Below, piece by piece: positions 22,095-34,399 of a stretch of 64,000 nt of DNA. This DNA is from Lepeophtheirus salmonis (lineage: Eukaryota; Arthropoda; Copepoda; Siphonostomatoida; Caligidae). Location: contig NC_052139.2 of NCBI RefSeq assembly GCF_016086655.4, positions 25,858,002 through 25,922,001 on the forward strand, given 5' to 3'. How positions within the stretch are numbered: position 1 is the first letter of the stretch; each line of letters opens with the position of its first letter. The position numbers were made by a program, and so were the translations under genes. Under the pieces are notes generated by a model. It was not told where the DNA came from and did not search any database. It saw only the letters and a program-made list of their open reading frames with translations.

Positions 22095-22540
22095 TATGGT
22101 ATGGAGAAAAACTTATCATTTCTCAGTTTCTTGACTTTTGTTCAAGATTGTTTCTATGTTGACTCACCACAAATAATATAACTAAATAATTTAATAAAGA
22201 TATATAAATGAATGTGGTTCTAAGCATATTAAAAAAAAATTAAATTATTTTTATGTGTCTTGAAAGTAGTTTGCATACCGCTGCCATCACATTTTATTAA
22301 ATTGGAACATTACTCAGTTATTTACCAATTAACTAGTCAACAAAGTTTCCGCTTTTATTCCCTCTTGGATTGAACAGGAGGTGTATTCTTTGTAAAACAT
22401 GAAAATGAGCTTTTCAGGGTCCTCTCTCTAAAATGCCACACATTTTGAAAATTACAAAAATGATGATAATTCAATAAATATCTTCATGTTTTGAAAACTT
22501 AATTTATAAGTACGATCAAGGACAGGTTATTTATGTACGT

Positions 22541-22969
22541 TTCCAATAAATAGTAGCCCCTTTTGCCTTAATGAACAGTTCCGGCCTGGTGTGGAACATT
22601 GCACATCAGTTATTTACATACATCGGCTCTAGGTTGGCTCAATCAGTGATGATGGATCCGTTGGTCCTTTGTCGAATGTTGGACTACCTAAAGCTTTCCC
22701 TTTTCAAGCTTGATCAGGAGGATTTCCCCCCGAGTCACGTGCTTTAATCGATCCAAAGACTTCAAATCTCGACGAGGAATTCTCTTGAAGACATTAAAGG
22801 CATTGCTTCAGACCATGTTGGTCTGATTACTGTAAAGTTCACAAGCGAAGCCATTGACAGTCTCAGTGAACCTAGTGAAAGATTTTGGTGTTCCTCTGGC
22901 GGTCACCCGGTAAACAGTAGAATTGTAGAAGCAAATCACCTTTTGAGAACTCCAATGTGTGTTTTCCAT
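22541..22969 (-). pseudogene. Decayed Tc1/mariner transposase, ends only
   Basis: From an ATG at 22969 the minus strand reads QKVICFYNSTVYRVTARGTP, a helix-turn-helix pattern with the frequent S-TVYRV recognition helix, followed by an R-rich linker. About 250 bp further on another frame gives WANLEPMYVNN and FHTRPELFIKAKGATIYW, which has the pattern of a Tc1/mariner C-terminus (FR-R-----IKAKGG). Catalytic blocks are missing, so this is another copy lacking the middle. Terminal repeats were not found. Confidence 0.55.
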
Positions 22970-22999
22970 GCGAGGATAGCTCCTTGTTTTTAGTTATGA

Positions 23000-24340
23000 C
23001 ACTCCAATTTCTCGGTTAACTTTCCTTATTTTTTGTGTATATTTTGTTTGGACAATTGCTTGCAATTATTTATGAGGTTTAAACATCGAAATATAAGAAT
23101 TAACAGAAATAATTGTCCATGTTATTACACACCTTCAAAGATCTAATATGTAAAAAAACATACCCTATAGTTTCCAGATTACAAAAATTTATTTTTCAAC
23201 ATAATCTCCAATACACTTTTACAAGTGATGTTCAAATAGTACGATACCCTGTTTGTAATAAATCCTGTCTTGCTAGGAAAATTTGTGACCAATTAAATAT
23301 TCTTAAAGTTTGAGAATATAGAATACTCCGAGGGGGTTAAATATGGGGAATGGGGGGGGGGGAAGAGCTAAGAATTCAAAATTTAATTAATTAACTTTGA
23401 CCATTGAAATATAGAGTTTGTGATCTGGTACATTGTCTTGATGAAAAAAAAAAAATCTTCTTGGACATATGCAGCCGTTTTTGCTTGATTTCGTCATTCA
23501 AACAGGCAATAAACTTACATAATACTCGCCGTTGATAGCTTTTCATTTTTAGGATAGTCTATGAAAATTATAACACGTGCATACCGAGAAGGTGATTGTT
23601 TTTTTTTTTGTTTTTATTGCCTGTTATCCATTTTGAAATGTATACAATATCTAATAGCTCATTCATTTTTAGTCGATGATCCAACATTACTGCATTATGG
23701 ATTTTTCTTCACAATGTATGCAATCATCATCTCATTTGCTTGACGACAGTGATGCTTTGTTTAAGTTTCCTAGTCAAAATTTGAGTCTTTTAAACGAAGG
23801 AGAAGACTCGTTCAATGTAGAATCCGGTTCAAGTTTTGTATTGGTGGTAATGAAGCCTTTCAGATAAAGTATTCTATCAGAATTATGACCAATTTTCACA
23901 AATTAATTAACTACATTCACTATAGAAGACTGACAAACAAATATTAACCAATAAAAAAACCAATTGAAAAATATTTTTAGAGGATTGTATTCTTTTTAAT
24001 ACAGAGATTTAAAAAAAAAAAAAAACTTCTGTCATTTTTATTCAGGCTTGGTATTTCTGGAACCATTCTCGGTTTTTTTATCAATCAGTATTTTTTTTAC
24101 ACAGTCAAAAAATACATCATTAATATAGGGACAATCCATGAAATATTTCAAATATTGCATTGTTCTAACCAAAAGCATCATTGGTTCGTTTTTCATAGAG
24201 AATAATTATTCGTCATATTTTCGGTTGATACTTGAACAAAACATACAACATCCCTCAATAAGTCACTGGTCTGACACACATATTTGTCGAAAAACCCGAA
24301 AAAAACTTGGTAAACCAGACAAGAGGAGCAAATTTATTGG
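23000..24340. other. AT-rich stretch; poly-G run; no supported gene
   Basis: Contains an 11-G run near 23350 and poly-A runs near 23447 and 24012. Open frames of 60-68 codons (23113, 23561, 23676, 24138 starts) have no recognised content; the last (IIGSFFIENNYSSYFRLILE) is faintly reminiscent of a mid-transposase segment but too weak to call. Confidence 0.35.
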
Positions 24341-24344
24341 GTGA

Positions 24345-24475
24345 GCTACAATCAGCTGCGACAAGGGAGGAGGGAGAGAAGGAAATAAATATTGGACATT
24401 ATAAAGAACTACTCTGATCTCCATCTTCAATTCATCTCTCAGTCCAACAACTCTACATCTTTTCTGAGGACACAT
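24345..24475 (-). repeat. Dispersed repeat R3, copy 2 (reverse)
   Basis: The minus strand reads ATTTCCTTCTCTCCCTCCTC followed by CCTTGTCGCAGCTGATTGTAG, which matches 46610-46665 (TTTCCTTCTCTCCCTCCTTC, CCTTGCCACAACTGATTCTA). The preceding GTTGGACTGAGAGATGAATTG also aligns with the other copies. Confidence 0.65.
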
Positions 24476-25099
24476 GAATGTTTTATCAAGTTTTGAATAT
24501 AATTGAATTAAGAAGAATTGGAAGTTCCCTTTTCTGAGGAGTTAAATTATAATGACAACAGGCGAGGAAAAGAAAATGCATCCCTCTGATTACCATTGGC
24601 AAAAAACTGTGGACTTAAAAAATACAGCGGATTTTCTTCACTAAATATATGGTAACATTTTTGACGCACCTACATTGTTTGCAGTTAGTACTCATCTGCA
24701 AACAGTACATGTCGAAATTTTTATTTCATTCTGAACTTTAGTTTAGAGGTTACAATGTTTTAGGCTCCGGTTTTTGTTTTTCAAAAAAAAAATACAGGAA
24801 ATAATTTTGCTACTAATCAAACAGTGTTTTTGGTGGAAAACCCAACAATTGTTGAAGCCAAATAGTAGATAGTGCGCTATAAGGACTCTGCACCAATGAA
24901 ATAAACTATTATTGACTGTTATACTAAATTTAAACAAAATCGTACAAATAACGATCATGCTTAACCATCTGGTTGCCCACCATTGGCATTTGTTTCGGAA
25001 AACATAAAAAATTTCTGCAATATACTTTTAAAATACCGTAAAATGAAGATGCGTAGCTGACACTTTGAAGCAGTCATCCATCCGTAAATTTGTAAATGT

Positions 25100-25285
25100 T
25101 TGAGAGAAGAGAGAGTGATTATAGCTGTCATGAATTTGCATTAAATTAGCTGTGAGAAGCTGTGAGATTATGGAAATAAACACTAACCCCACTCCATATC
25201 TAGCAATGCTAGAAGCAGGAATTAATCCGATCTCGATCCTCAATTCTACTCCGTGTCCAACTCAACAACAAATCCTATGAATTAT
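25100..25285 (-). repeat. Dispersed repeat R3, copy 3 (reverse)
   Basis: The minus strand from about 25270 reads GTTGGACACGGAGTAGAATT followed by GAGGATCGAGATCGG and ATTAATTCCTGCTTC; the block GGAnnCnGAGTAGAATTGAGGATC is shared with the copy at 47.6 kb. Confidence 0.65.
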
Positions 25286-25289
25286 TCTT

Positions 25290-26515
25290 TGTCTTTCAAA
25301 CGCTTGTGACTATTTTACACTTATTGTACTCTCGTCAAGAGTAAAACATGACAGCTTTGATAAATTAAGAAATATTACAAAAGGATGCAATCTTCGAACT
25401 ATGTTTTTTTTTTACTGCTGCTTTGAAGATATCAGAAGTAACAATTATTGATTACAAATTTTGATATGCACAAGGGGATTTTGAAGTGGGGTCCGCGTTT
25501 GCTCAGACTGAGCCAGAAAGAATTACGCATCGAAGATTAAAAGTGTTGTTTGGAACTGTTCAAGCGAAATCAATAAATGAATTTTATCAGGTTGTTAAAA
25601 TTTCAAATGAAACAAACATGGATCCACCACTATCTCTTTGAATAAAGAAAACTGTCAGCTGATTGGGCAGCAGGCAGTGAAATCCATTTGCCCAAATTGT
25701 GTCAATTATAACTACTGTAGCCTCTAAACCAGTGGTCGTGGAACAGGAGTAAATTACCCCAAATGTGGTAATTTAGAAAATTTTAGGTGTAATGGGAAAC
25801 CACAATCCTGTGGACGCCCTTGATTGCGGTAAATTAATTTTACTACAAGTTGCTTTGGGTTTCACGACAAAAAAAGCTACCCGACCTCTGCTCTTAAATA
25901 ATGGACAGCATGTAATGAAACTTTAACACATACATTTTGGAAATTAGTACTAACCATAAACTACTTGGGTCTTTCAACAATCTTCCCATATATGTGTCAG
26001 ACCGTAAACTTATTGAGTGATGTGTCAAGTAATAAATTGTAAATTGTAGGTTTGAAAATAAAAGAAGTATTAATCTTGACAGTTTTTGGATAGTTTTTAA
26101 TCAACACTAAATTAAGTTTATGTCTGTTTGTAGGAACAAAAAATGATTTTGTCAGCTTTGTAATATACAATATCTGTAGAATTATTTAAAATATTTAACA
26201 TATGAAAAAAGGAAAGAAAAAAGAACAAAGCTTCTTCCCAACTAATTAAAAGTAAATCATTGATAATAGTATTAACTCATTAGTGCTCCTCAATATAGTT
26301 TAAATATAAAAGTGAAAAAATTGTATTCGAGATTTAATTAATACACTAATTGAAATAATTATAATTAGTAGTTACAATAAAATTTATGATTACGAGGTGT
26401 AAAAGCTATCTATGATACCACTTTGCAACACTCTCTTAGGCAAACATGGGCACTTAGGAAGCCGGTTTTTTAAATTTTGGATACGTTGTTCAAACTTGTA
26501 CCATTTGGAAAAAAT
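25290..26515. other. AT-rich stretch; one MITE end; no supported gene
   Basis: At 25804-25822 the sequence CAATCCTGTGGACGCCCTTG is, in reverse, the hAT-type MITE end also seen at 54.98 kb (CAAGGGGCGTCCGCAGGATT). The plus strand at 25490-25640 looks somewhat protein-like in short pieces, but no continuous frame or domain was found. Confidence 0.35.
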
Positions 26516-26519
26516 GGAA

Positions 26520-26930
26520 TTAATTATCGAATTCGCTGTTCCAAATATTTAGAAAGGCATGCAGCCCTCTTTGAAATCGGCGCCGGGAGCCACAACAAAA
26601 CAATTCCTGGAACTCTGGGACTCAGTGAACCGTTCTTTCATATGATTATGTAGGAATTTGATGCCTCTAAAGGTGATTTTGAAGTAACACCCTCAAAAAA
26701 GTATTAAATGGCGGCAAGACGATGTGTGTGGGGGTAGGATCGAAAAAGAAACCAAGGGGACCCCCTGCAACACCAAAGACGAACTTATCAGTCAGTTCAA
26801 GAAGTATTTCAAGGATTTGCGAACAAACCTAGTGACAAAGGCCTTCTTGTGCTTTCGGCCTTGTATAGAGACTCCAATTTAGACTGATTCTGATTTTATT
26901 AAATAAAATTCATCAATATTTCTCAATCTG
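26520..26930 (+). pseudogene. maT-like transposase family C copy, HTH fused to C-terminus
   Basis: The plus strand gives LGLSEPFFHMIM, a stop, then EFDASKGDFEVTPSKK (helix-turn-helix and linker) and, after a jump near 26700, NTKDELISQFKKYFKDLRTN and LCFRPCIETPI. The second block is the transposase C-terminus and matches 33250-33400 (NTKDELISRIKKEFE) and 27220-27320 (QELISRIKTG) closely. All catalytic aspartates are missing. The same joint (HTH directly followed by the last third) recurs in the copy on the minus strand at 33.3-33.9 kb. Confidence 0.65.
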
Positions 26931-27084
26931 GTTATATTTTTTAATCTGATAACTGGTTATAGAGAAAATTGTGTTTCAATTATATTTTTCGCGGTACTAA
27001 TAGCTTGCACACTCTGTATAATGGACATATAAATACACGATATTGCTTATGAAATACACAGCTAATTAAAAAAAAAGGTTTTTT

Positions 27085-27345
27085 TTTTTTTTAAAGTCCC
27101 AAGAAATTTTTTATGACTTATTCCCTTGGGATTTTGGCTTCCAAACTCGAGAGTTCTGAATCCGATTATTTTTGTATGGTGTAAGGTGCGATCAATAGAC
27201 AAAACAACCGAAATTTCAGCAACACAATACAAGAACTGATCAGTCGAATCAAGACAGGAATCCAGAATTCGGCAAGGGACCAAGTGGCGAAGTCCTGCTC
27301 ACGCTTTCGGCCGCGTATATAGTCTATTATAAAAGTTGGAAGGAA
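27085..27345 (+). pseudogene. maT-like transposase family C copy, last third only
   Basis: The plus strand reads YDLFPWDFWLPNSRVLNP, followed by IIFVWCKV where NP-D-(Y/F)-VW is expected, so the third catalytic D is lost. It continues QELISRIKTG and QVAKSCSRFRPRI to a stop. It lies 150 bp from the previous family member in the same orientation; whether they are two insertions or a rearranged one is unclear. Terminal sequence beyond 27310 (TATAATAAAAGTTGGAnGGAATTTTAT-like) is shared with the copy at 33.27 kb. Confidence 0.68.
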
Positions 27346-27349
27346 TTTT

Positions 27350-29740
27350 ATTGACTAAACAGAAATTCATCAAGCTTTCATAGTATAGTTTCATTTAGCA
27401 TGTGCTTCCTGTAAATTAGATAACTGTGTTCTTGAAAATTTTAAGATAATTATCTTTTTGTTCAATCGTGGCAGTAACCAGAGATTTAAAAATCAGTCAC
27501 TAGTAATTTGTCCATGAAAATTTCTCCTGCCGTTAAATTTCCCATATAAATTTTAGTTACCTTTATTTTCGACTGTTATATCACAGCTAATGATCAAAAC
27601 TTGAATAAAAAGAAAGAAAATTTGTGGTGAAGGAATAATGAAAAAATCTTGTTTTTAAGCATAAAGGAATGGCGTATCTAGGATCATAAGATATTATAAA
27701 ACAAATAATTGATAAGTAACATATAAACACACAAAAAGGCGGCAAAATTACATATAATCGAAAAAATCCTTTGTTGCCTATAAATTTTACTTAGAATAAT
27801 CATTATTGCCCTTGTAGTAAATGAGACTGGGGATGGCCACAATATAGAGCTTGTCTACTGCCACAAAGTTTACGTTACAACAGTTATAATTTATTGTAGA
27901 ATATAGTCGACAAAAATAAAGAAATTTGGTTCACTTTTCTTTGAGGTATTGAATAAAAAATTATTTTGAATGGCATACTTAATCTTAGAAATGGGGATTG
28001 TTTTTCATAATCAGACAGTTTGCTTTTTTTTGTAATTTCTCTAACTGTTATAATTTGAATATTGATTCTTTTGATATGATACAACAACATTTTCGTTTTA
28101 CCCATTTTTCTTTAAATCATTTGAACCAAAAGAAATTCCAATTCGATTATAATAAGAATTCGTGATGCCGATTCTGATGTTTTAAAATTTTAAATAATTG
28201 TTAAAAAATACCATTTTACTATAAATTTCTAAGAATTACAATTGATAAAATAAATCGCCTTCCTTAATTTAATGGAAATTATGCTTACATAAAATAAAAC
28301 AAGGCGATTCCTCTGCCCGGCGAGCTTTTCCACGGCGAATTTTCCGAGGGCGAGTAATCCCATTACAAACTTTGCAAAGGCGAGCTTTTTATGTTCCTTT
28401 ACTAAAACTAATTCCACTAAAATAACAATATCTGCACTGACTGCATATTTTTTTTGAAACACTTTAGTTGATATTTAGTTTATGTTCAATTTGTTTCTTC
28501 TCAGTTACCAAGCATTTTACTGGCTTTAATTTCTAATTAACAACAAAAAAAAAAATTCAATTCATTTTTTTAATTAGGAATCGGTAAAATTGTTTGAACG
28601 CAAATAACTCTAAGACAACGTGGCTAGATAGTATTGTATCCGTTTTTATTTAGGACCGCAGTTTATTTCGGAAAAACCAACATTTTAAAATCACCAATTG
28701 TCTTATTTTAATAAATAAAATATGTTGCCAATTAAATTTATATCTTTTTGTATATCATAAGTATTTCTCTAAAACCTCTTACTGATATCGTCTTTCAATT
28801 GGGGCTACGGAATGCTACGGTTGGTACCATTTACAAAACTTATTATAATCTATGGCTCATATTGAGAATTTGTAAAGTTATTTTCTAAATGCTTATACAT
28901 TATAGGTATTAAGTGTTATTAATTTATGAAACTTATGGAACCAACTCATTTATTAAGTTTGCTTCACAAATTTCAAACGCGCTCTATAATCCCTGCAATC
29001 ACAATTCCCAAAGAGTGTATGATCCTGCAAACGCCCCTGATGTCCCAAGCTGCTCAATTTTTTCCTGGACTTCAGCTAAAACGCTTTATCATTCCCATTT
29101 GAGGAAAAACAACTCACCGATATAATCTCTAAATACATATGTTCAATCTATGAGGAACATATGTTCATAATATGTGTTAAATTATGTCGTTTCTGAGTCA
29201 AATCTGCTGCGAGTAGTTAAACCAAAAATAAAAAGGATTGCAACTGTCCCACATATCCCCATTACAGTTCTCTCTCTCTCCACACAACCAAAACAAAGAT
29301 AATGAGAAATAACATCTTTCAAATGAACTACATAATATATTAATCCAGGATTTTATTGTTCATTAGTTCTAACAAAGGTTCATTAATGGATGAGTTAATC
29401 GCATGATTAAGAATAGCCAACAGATCAATAAATTGAATGCACAACATATTGTTTTCGTCTCTGTTTACTAAATATGAGAACCTTTCCATTTTTATTCAAC
29501 CCTATAACTCAACATATATTGTATATCTATGGTCGTCTCTATATTCTAATTATTCAAACTAAAATTATTGCCTTTAGTCTCACTTTGAAAATCAATGTTT
29601 CTGTGGAAGTCTTCACAAGGAAGGAGGCAAATTCATTAACTCTGGATCAGCGATGATGCCTCTAAGCATAGACATACCGGAAGGGACGTCATGGATTTCA
29701 ATTTGTATCCTTGGTGTCGGTCTCCTTTTCAAAAGTGAAA
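27350..29740. other. AT-rich stretch without a supported gene
   Basis: At 28300-28390 GGCGA-containing phrases recur (GGCGAGCTTTTCC, GGCGAATTTTCC, GGGCGAGTAAT, GGCGAGCTTTTT), and AAATCGCCTT (28253) pairs with AAGGCGATT (28300) as an inverted repeat; this may be a small foldback-like repeat. A CT-repeat lies at 29268-29282. Open frames of 60-77 codons here show no domain. Confidence 0.4.
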
Positions 29741-29749
29741 AAAAAAAGG

Positions 29750-29960
29750 GGGGTCCAAATATCCATATGATGATGGCGAGTATCTCATCCATTTCTTAGA
29801 TGTATTAAATGAAGAAATAAATAAATCTGTCGAAGCAGATAATGAATCTTTTCTTTAAGAACTAACTCCTCAGCTTCAAGAAGATACTGATTTGTCTGAA
29901 CAAGAAACTGATGTTTTATACTATATTACTGGGTATATTTTGAACTAGATTAAGACATAT
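29750..29960 (+). pseudogene. Possible P-element/THAP-type or hAT-like transposase scrap
   Basis: A frame with one stop reads DDGEYLIHFLDVLNEEINKS and, after the stop, LSEQETDVLYYITGYIL. The Y-ITGYIL pattern after an acidic helix resembles the conserved 'YIAGYI' segment of several THAP-associated transposases. The piece is short and isolated, so the assignment is tentative. Confidence 0.3.
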
Positions 29961-30271
29961 CCGTCTGTTTATTTGGAATTTTTATTTTTTATTTTATTTT
30001 GGACACTAGTAAAATTGGCCCATATTCAAAACTCCTTGATTTAAAATTTTTGCAACACATGTCTTGATTATTGGTCAAATTTAATTATAATTAATTATTT
30101 AATATTAGAAATACCAAAGAGTTAACTTGACTTCTTTTTTAATTTCGATATCCTATATATATTTTTTTTATCAAAAACTTTTAATTCGTTTTTTACTTTT
30201 ATTTTTTTGACAAAGATATTTGCAAAAAATTGTTAAATATTTTAATTCCATAATTAAATGTTGGACTGTAT

Positions 30272-32147
30272 ACCTAGAAAGACCAAGAAGTCAATTTGAC
30301 TTTATTTCTGCTAATGTTCTAAAAACGTATAGAATCCTACATTTTATGTATAGTTTGAATTTTTATATGGTAGAAAATAACTCTAGACTGACGTTGGGAA
30401 GTGTTGTAACATAAATTGACAAGTTTGAACAAGTAGTTATGATTATGGATTTATAATGCGTTGACTCATTCGAACTTGAGCATTTATTTTATTGATAGCT
30501 CTTGATCAGTAAAGATGTCTAGGAGAACCTCAAACGTTTTTTTGTCTGATGAGCAAGTTAAATAATTTCTATTCTATATGAATCTGGCGACCATGATGAG
30601 GAATCTGACTACAATAATGATTAATTTATAGAGAATGATTCTGAATTTTCATTTAATTCTGAGCATGACACTCTTTGTCCTATAAAAACTTCAGTCTTAT
30701 GCAAATTGGTCTAATAGTTTATTTGAAACAATATTTCATTAGTTTTTAAATCAAAGCATCATTATGCATTTATCAACTTATATTTGGCTTGAATGGTAAT
30801 ACAATGAATTTTTGTCAATTCAGAGATCATGCCAATGGTTTGAATGTAGATATACATTCAAATGATGGTAGTTTTCAATCTCCCTATGGAACAACATGGA
30901 TTGAAAAAAAAAAAAAAAATAGTCATGCTGTTGTAGGACGTATATCTTCCCAATATGTCTTTAGGTGGTGTCCAGGGCCTACTTTGTTTCCAAAAAAACA
31001 AACAGATGGTTACAGGGTACATGAAGTCTCCATTTAATTTGTTCATTGACCACTTCATAATTCGGGGAATGGGGAATCGTATCATGCACAGAAACAGTTG
31101 CCAATGGTTGACACATTGACAATCGATAAACAGCTATTCCCAACAAAAGCAAGATATCCATTCACTCAATATATGAGAAACAAGCATCAAATTTTGGTGG
31201 GCTATAGATGCTGAATCTCATTATTTACTTCATGGATTCCCATATCTGTGAAAAGATGAGCTTCGGCCAAAGAACCAATCACTATCAGAGAAGGTAGTCT
31301 TTCAACTTGCTGGCCCATCTCTAAACGAAGAGTGGAAAATTACCTGTAAATATTTCTTTACATCGTGTAGACTGACTATTTTCTTAAATACAAAAAAAAA
31401 AAAACACACATTATTGTTGGAATCATGAATAAGATTCGTAGAAAAGTCCCTAAAGCAATTAGGAATATGAAACAGCCTCTCTATTCAACAATGGTACTCA
31501 AAAGTGATGATCTAGCTCTTACGGTCTATCAAGGAAAACCATCGTTCTTATACTAAATTCTTTACACAGAGCATTCAGTATCTCAAATACTCTTTGGAGT
31601 AGATAATATAGACCATTAGAGACAATATATTAGATTTGGGAGCTATTAATGCAAATATTGTCTACAATGCTATTAGAAATAAAAGAATAAGTTGGAAGAA
31701 ATTCATCTTGCAACTTATTGAAGAATTACAAAATGTATACAAAGTAAAAAAGAAGTTGAAGCTGCTGATGAAAATTATTCAAGAGAAGAAAAAGAAGCAC
31801 CCCCCATGAAAAGAAAAACTTCCCAAGTTCGTCAGTGTAAAAAACAACAAATCTAATATTAAATGTTGCAGGTGTAAAAGGATCGTCCGATGAGAATGCA
31901 TTGGAAAGGTAATGAATGAAAACATCTGTAAAATTTGTACTTTATGTTTTCTTTTTGTATTTTCATATTGGTTTATGTTGATGTGTAGGAGCAATTTTTT
32001 GAAGATAATATATAATTTTTATCACCGGTCAAAAACATATTTATATCATATTTGTTTGAATTCAACCCAAACTATAGCGTTATAAAAATAAGTCAAAATA
32101 ACTTCTTAGTATCTTTACTGAGCACGACAGGGTGGTTTTTTCTAGTG
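30272..32147 (+). mobile_element. piggyBac-type element with TTAA right edge
   Basis: The left end ACCTAGAAAGACC (30272-30284) and the reversed right end CACTAGAAAAAACC agree at most positions and resemble the CCCTAGAAAG end of known piggyBac elements. The right end is followed exactly by TTAA (32148-32151), the invariant piggyBac target; the left flank (TGTAT) has lost it. The interior (1.9 kb) encodes the transposase remnant below, in the matching orientation. Boundaries are well supported on the right and tentative on the left. Confidence 0.65.
30515..31990 (+). pseudogene. piggyBac transposase, disabled
   Basis: MSRRTSNVFLSDEQVK starts at 30515, followed by the acidic N-terminal region usual for the family. 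Recognisable blocks in order: LPMVDTLTIDKQLFPTKARY (first catalytic D in the T-ID-QL motif, 31.12 kb), FTQYMRNKHQ, SHYLLHGFPYL, ELRPKNQSLSEKVVFQLAGP, CKYFFTSCRLT (the second catalytic D, normally just before N-FFTS, is replaced), GIMNKIRRKVPKAIRNMKQ, MVLKSDDLALTVYQGKPSFL, and a C-terminal Cys-rich tail (CRCKR, then ENICKICTLC). At least eight stops or frame changes are present. The enzyme class cuts at TTAA and excises precisely; this copy cannot act because a catalytic residue and the frame are lost. Confidence 0.82.
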
Positions 32148-32151
32148 TTAA

Positions 32152-33250
32152 ATGCATTAATTGCTAAAGTTTACTAAAGTATTTAATATTTAAAAAGTAA
32201 AATCGGTTGTTTTTGAGCTTTATATATAATTTTTTATATTAAATTATTGATTAAATTATTTTGTAAAGATAATAAAACATAAATATAAACAATTATTTTA
32301 TAAAAAATAACCTTTTTAAATCATGAATCCTGAGTGAATAATACCTTTATATTAATCAGTACAATACCTGTAGATGAAGACCTTATTTCTTTAACTTTGT
32401 TATTTTAGATTTTTTGCATGTCCCTTCTTTCCCTTGACTTATTTAGTTCAAGCCAAGAATAGGTTGAAGAAGGATAAAGGGGACTCTGTTCGAATAATCA
32501 TCATTTGATGAAAAAGCAGTTTTTGAACAATAAAAAATCAGTGGGTTGTTTTTTGTTTAGCCTTAAACTTTTTAGCTCATATGGAAAAGCACTGTTCTTT
32601 CGAAAGAAACAAAAAAAAAAAAGCTGTAAATTATTAAAATTTTATGACTGATCTGCTAGATCTAAATATTTTCCAAAAGGACTCTAAATTTGCAAATCTT
32701 ATCTTTGGACCAAAAGGAATCTTTTGCGGCATTAAAATCCTAACCCTTGTAGAATTTATAAAAGTAAGCTCCATCCTAATCTACATACATATTCTGCATG
32801 GCTTTCTATTATGTTTGTAGATTGTATAATTCTAATGTAAGTATTTCTTCTTCTGTTTCTTTCATTATAATTTTTATTGCTTATCGAAGAAGCCTCGGAG
32901 CTCAAACCTATTATGTATGCTCCCTATACCAAAAAAAAAAAAAAAAAAGTTTAAACGCTTTATATTAATGTAAAAAGAATAGAAATTAAATTTATAATAT
33001 ATTATTACTATAGGAAAAAAAAGATATTTATATGTAGACAATCTGGAGGGGAAAGTAAGAAAGAATGGAACCATTTTTAATTTTTTTTGCTGAGCTGTGT
33101 GTTTATTGGATTATATAGAGTATTTGTATGTCCATAAAGCAGGGTGCTCAAGCTATATGTCCCGCGAACATGACTTTAAAAATATGTACAATATTTCTCC
33201 AGTTATCCAATAAAAAAATAAAAGCAGATTCAGAAAGCCTGATGACTTCC
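32152..33250. other. AT-rich stretch, no supported gene
   Basis: Only low-complexity open frames (for example minus 32874-33074, driven by a poly-A run near 32930). Nothing recognised. Confidence 0.45.
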
Positions 33251-33253
33251 TGA

Positions 33254-33900
33254 TTTGTTTTAGCCCATAAAATTCCCTCCAACTTTAATACAGTCTATAT
33301 ACGAGGCCGAATCCGAAGGCAAGGCTTCTCCACACTTGGTCCCTTTTCAAATTCCTTCTTAATCCGACTGATTAGTTCGTCTTTTGTGTTGAAGGAAGTT
33401 AGGTTAGTTTGTCATTTGATCACCTCTACAACCAAAAAAAATAATCACATTCAGATCCGATTGATTTTGGAGACCAAAAGTCCACGATTGATTTGCTCAT
33501 TTACAGCTGACCCTGGGCATTGATCTTGTATTCAAAGCTTTCAATTGATGCGGATAGGCTTCCCATACTTCCACTGAAAGAGAACAGCCTGGAGGCTCAT
33601 CTGTTCTCCATTTATTTTGAATTTTGCTGAACCCACATTCCGATGTAAAAGATTAGCTCGTCAAAATTGTTTTGACGCCATTTCAAACTTTTTTTGAGGT
33701 TGGCAGGGAGCCGAGTCCTGCAGCCACATGCGAGACCTATCCAATTCCCTCCTAACCTTGAGAATGAATGTTTCACTAAGCCCTACATTTCGAGTAATTG
33801 TTATGTAGTTCCTCCTGGCGGGGATTCCACGGGGAACTCCGTGTCCTTTCCAAATATAGGGACAACGAATTCGTCAAATGATTCATTTTTTTTCAACTGG
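33254..33900 (-). pseudogene. maT-like transposase family C copy, HTH joined to last half
   Basis: The minus strand reads TRNVGLSETFILKVRRELDR (helix-turn-helix, near 33790-33730) and continues in frame as MWLQDSAPC, the second-catalytic-D block, so the segment between, including the first catalytic D, is deleted. It then passes through several frames to NTKDELISRIKKEFEKGPS and CLRIRPRI near 33290. The third catalytic D was not found. Matching copies lie at 26.5 and 27.1 kb on the plus strand; the three together allow a partial family consensus. Confidence 0.7.
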
Positions 33901-33904
33901 TGCA

Positions 33905-34395
33905 AGTTTAATCAAGCTATTTTACCAAAAAATTGCCAGTCTAAGTGCCTGCGTTTGCCCGAGAGAGCTCGCCAAAGGCATAGATAGCCTGTGTACCTTG
34001 AATATATACCGAGTTATTTTCTTCATAAAATCATAAAACCTCAGTGGAAATTTCAAACTTGTAATTCTACTCCTTACTCTCCATATTAAACTTTTTAGAG
34101 TTCTCCGGATTACGGTTACACTCACTATATGTGTATGTATATTATACCGATCAATAGTACATATTATCCTCCTTTGTATTATATAAAATACGACAATGAA
34201 TGGAGATGTGTATCGCGTGGCGTTAGCCATCTATGAGACGTATCAAGAGTTGAATAAAAAATTACTTTAACACGTGTTAGATTATTTTCTAGAAGTTAAC
34301 AACCTAAAAATTAATTTTTTTTTTGTTACAAAGCTGTTATCCTTATTTTTTCATTCTGAAGGAGAGAACATATAATTATGACGTGATAACAAGGC
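33905..34395. other. Stretch without a supported gene
   Basis: The plus open frame 33694-33987 and minus 33922-34230 mostly read through the antisense or flank of the transposase remnant. Nothing else recognised. Confidence 0.35.
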
Positions 34396-34399
34396 TATT

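Noticed and set aside
23349..23361. Poly-G run as a regulatory or G-quadruplex site
   Set aside because: A single G run without further G tracts nearby; a simple homopolymer is sufficient.
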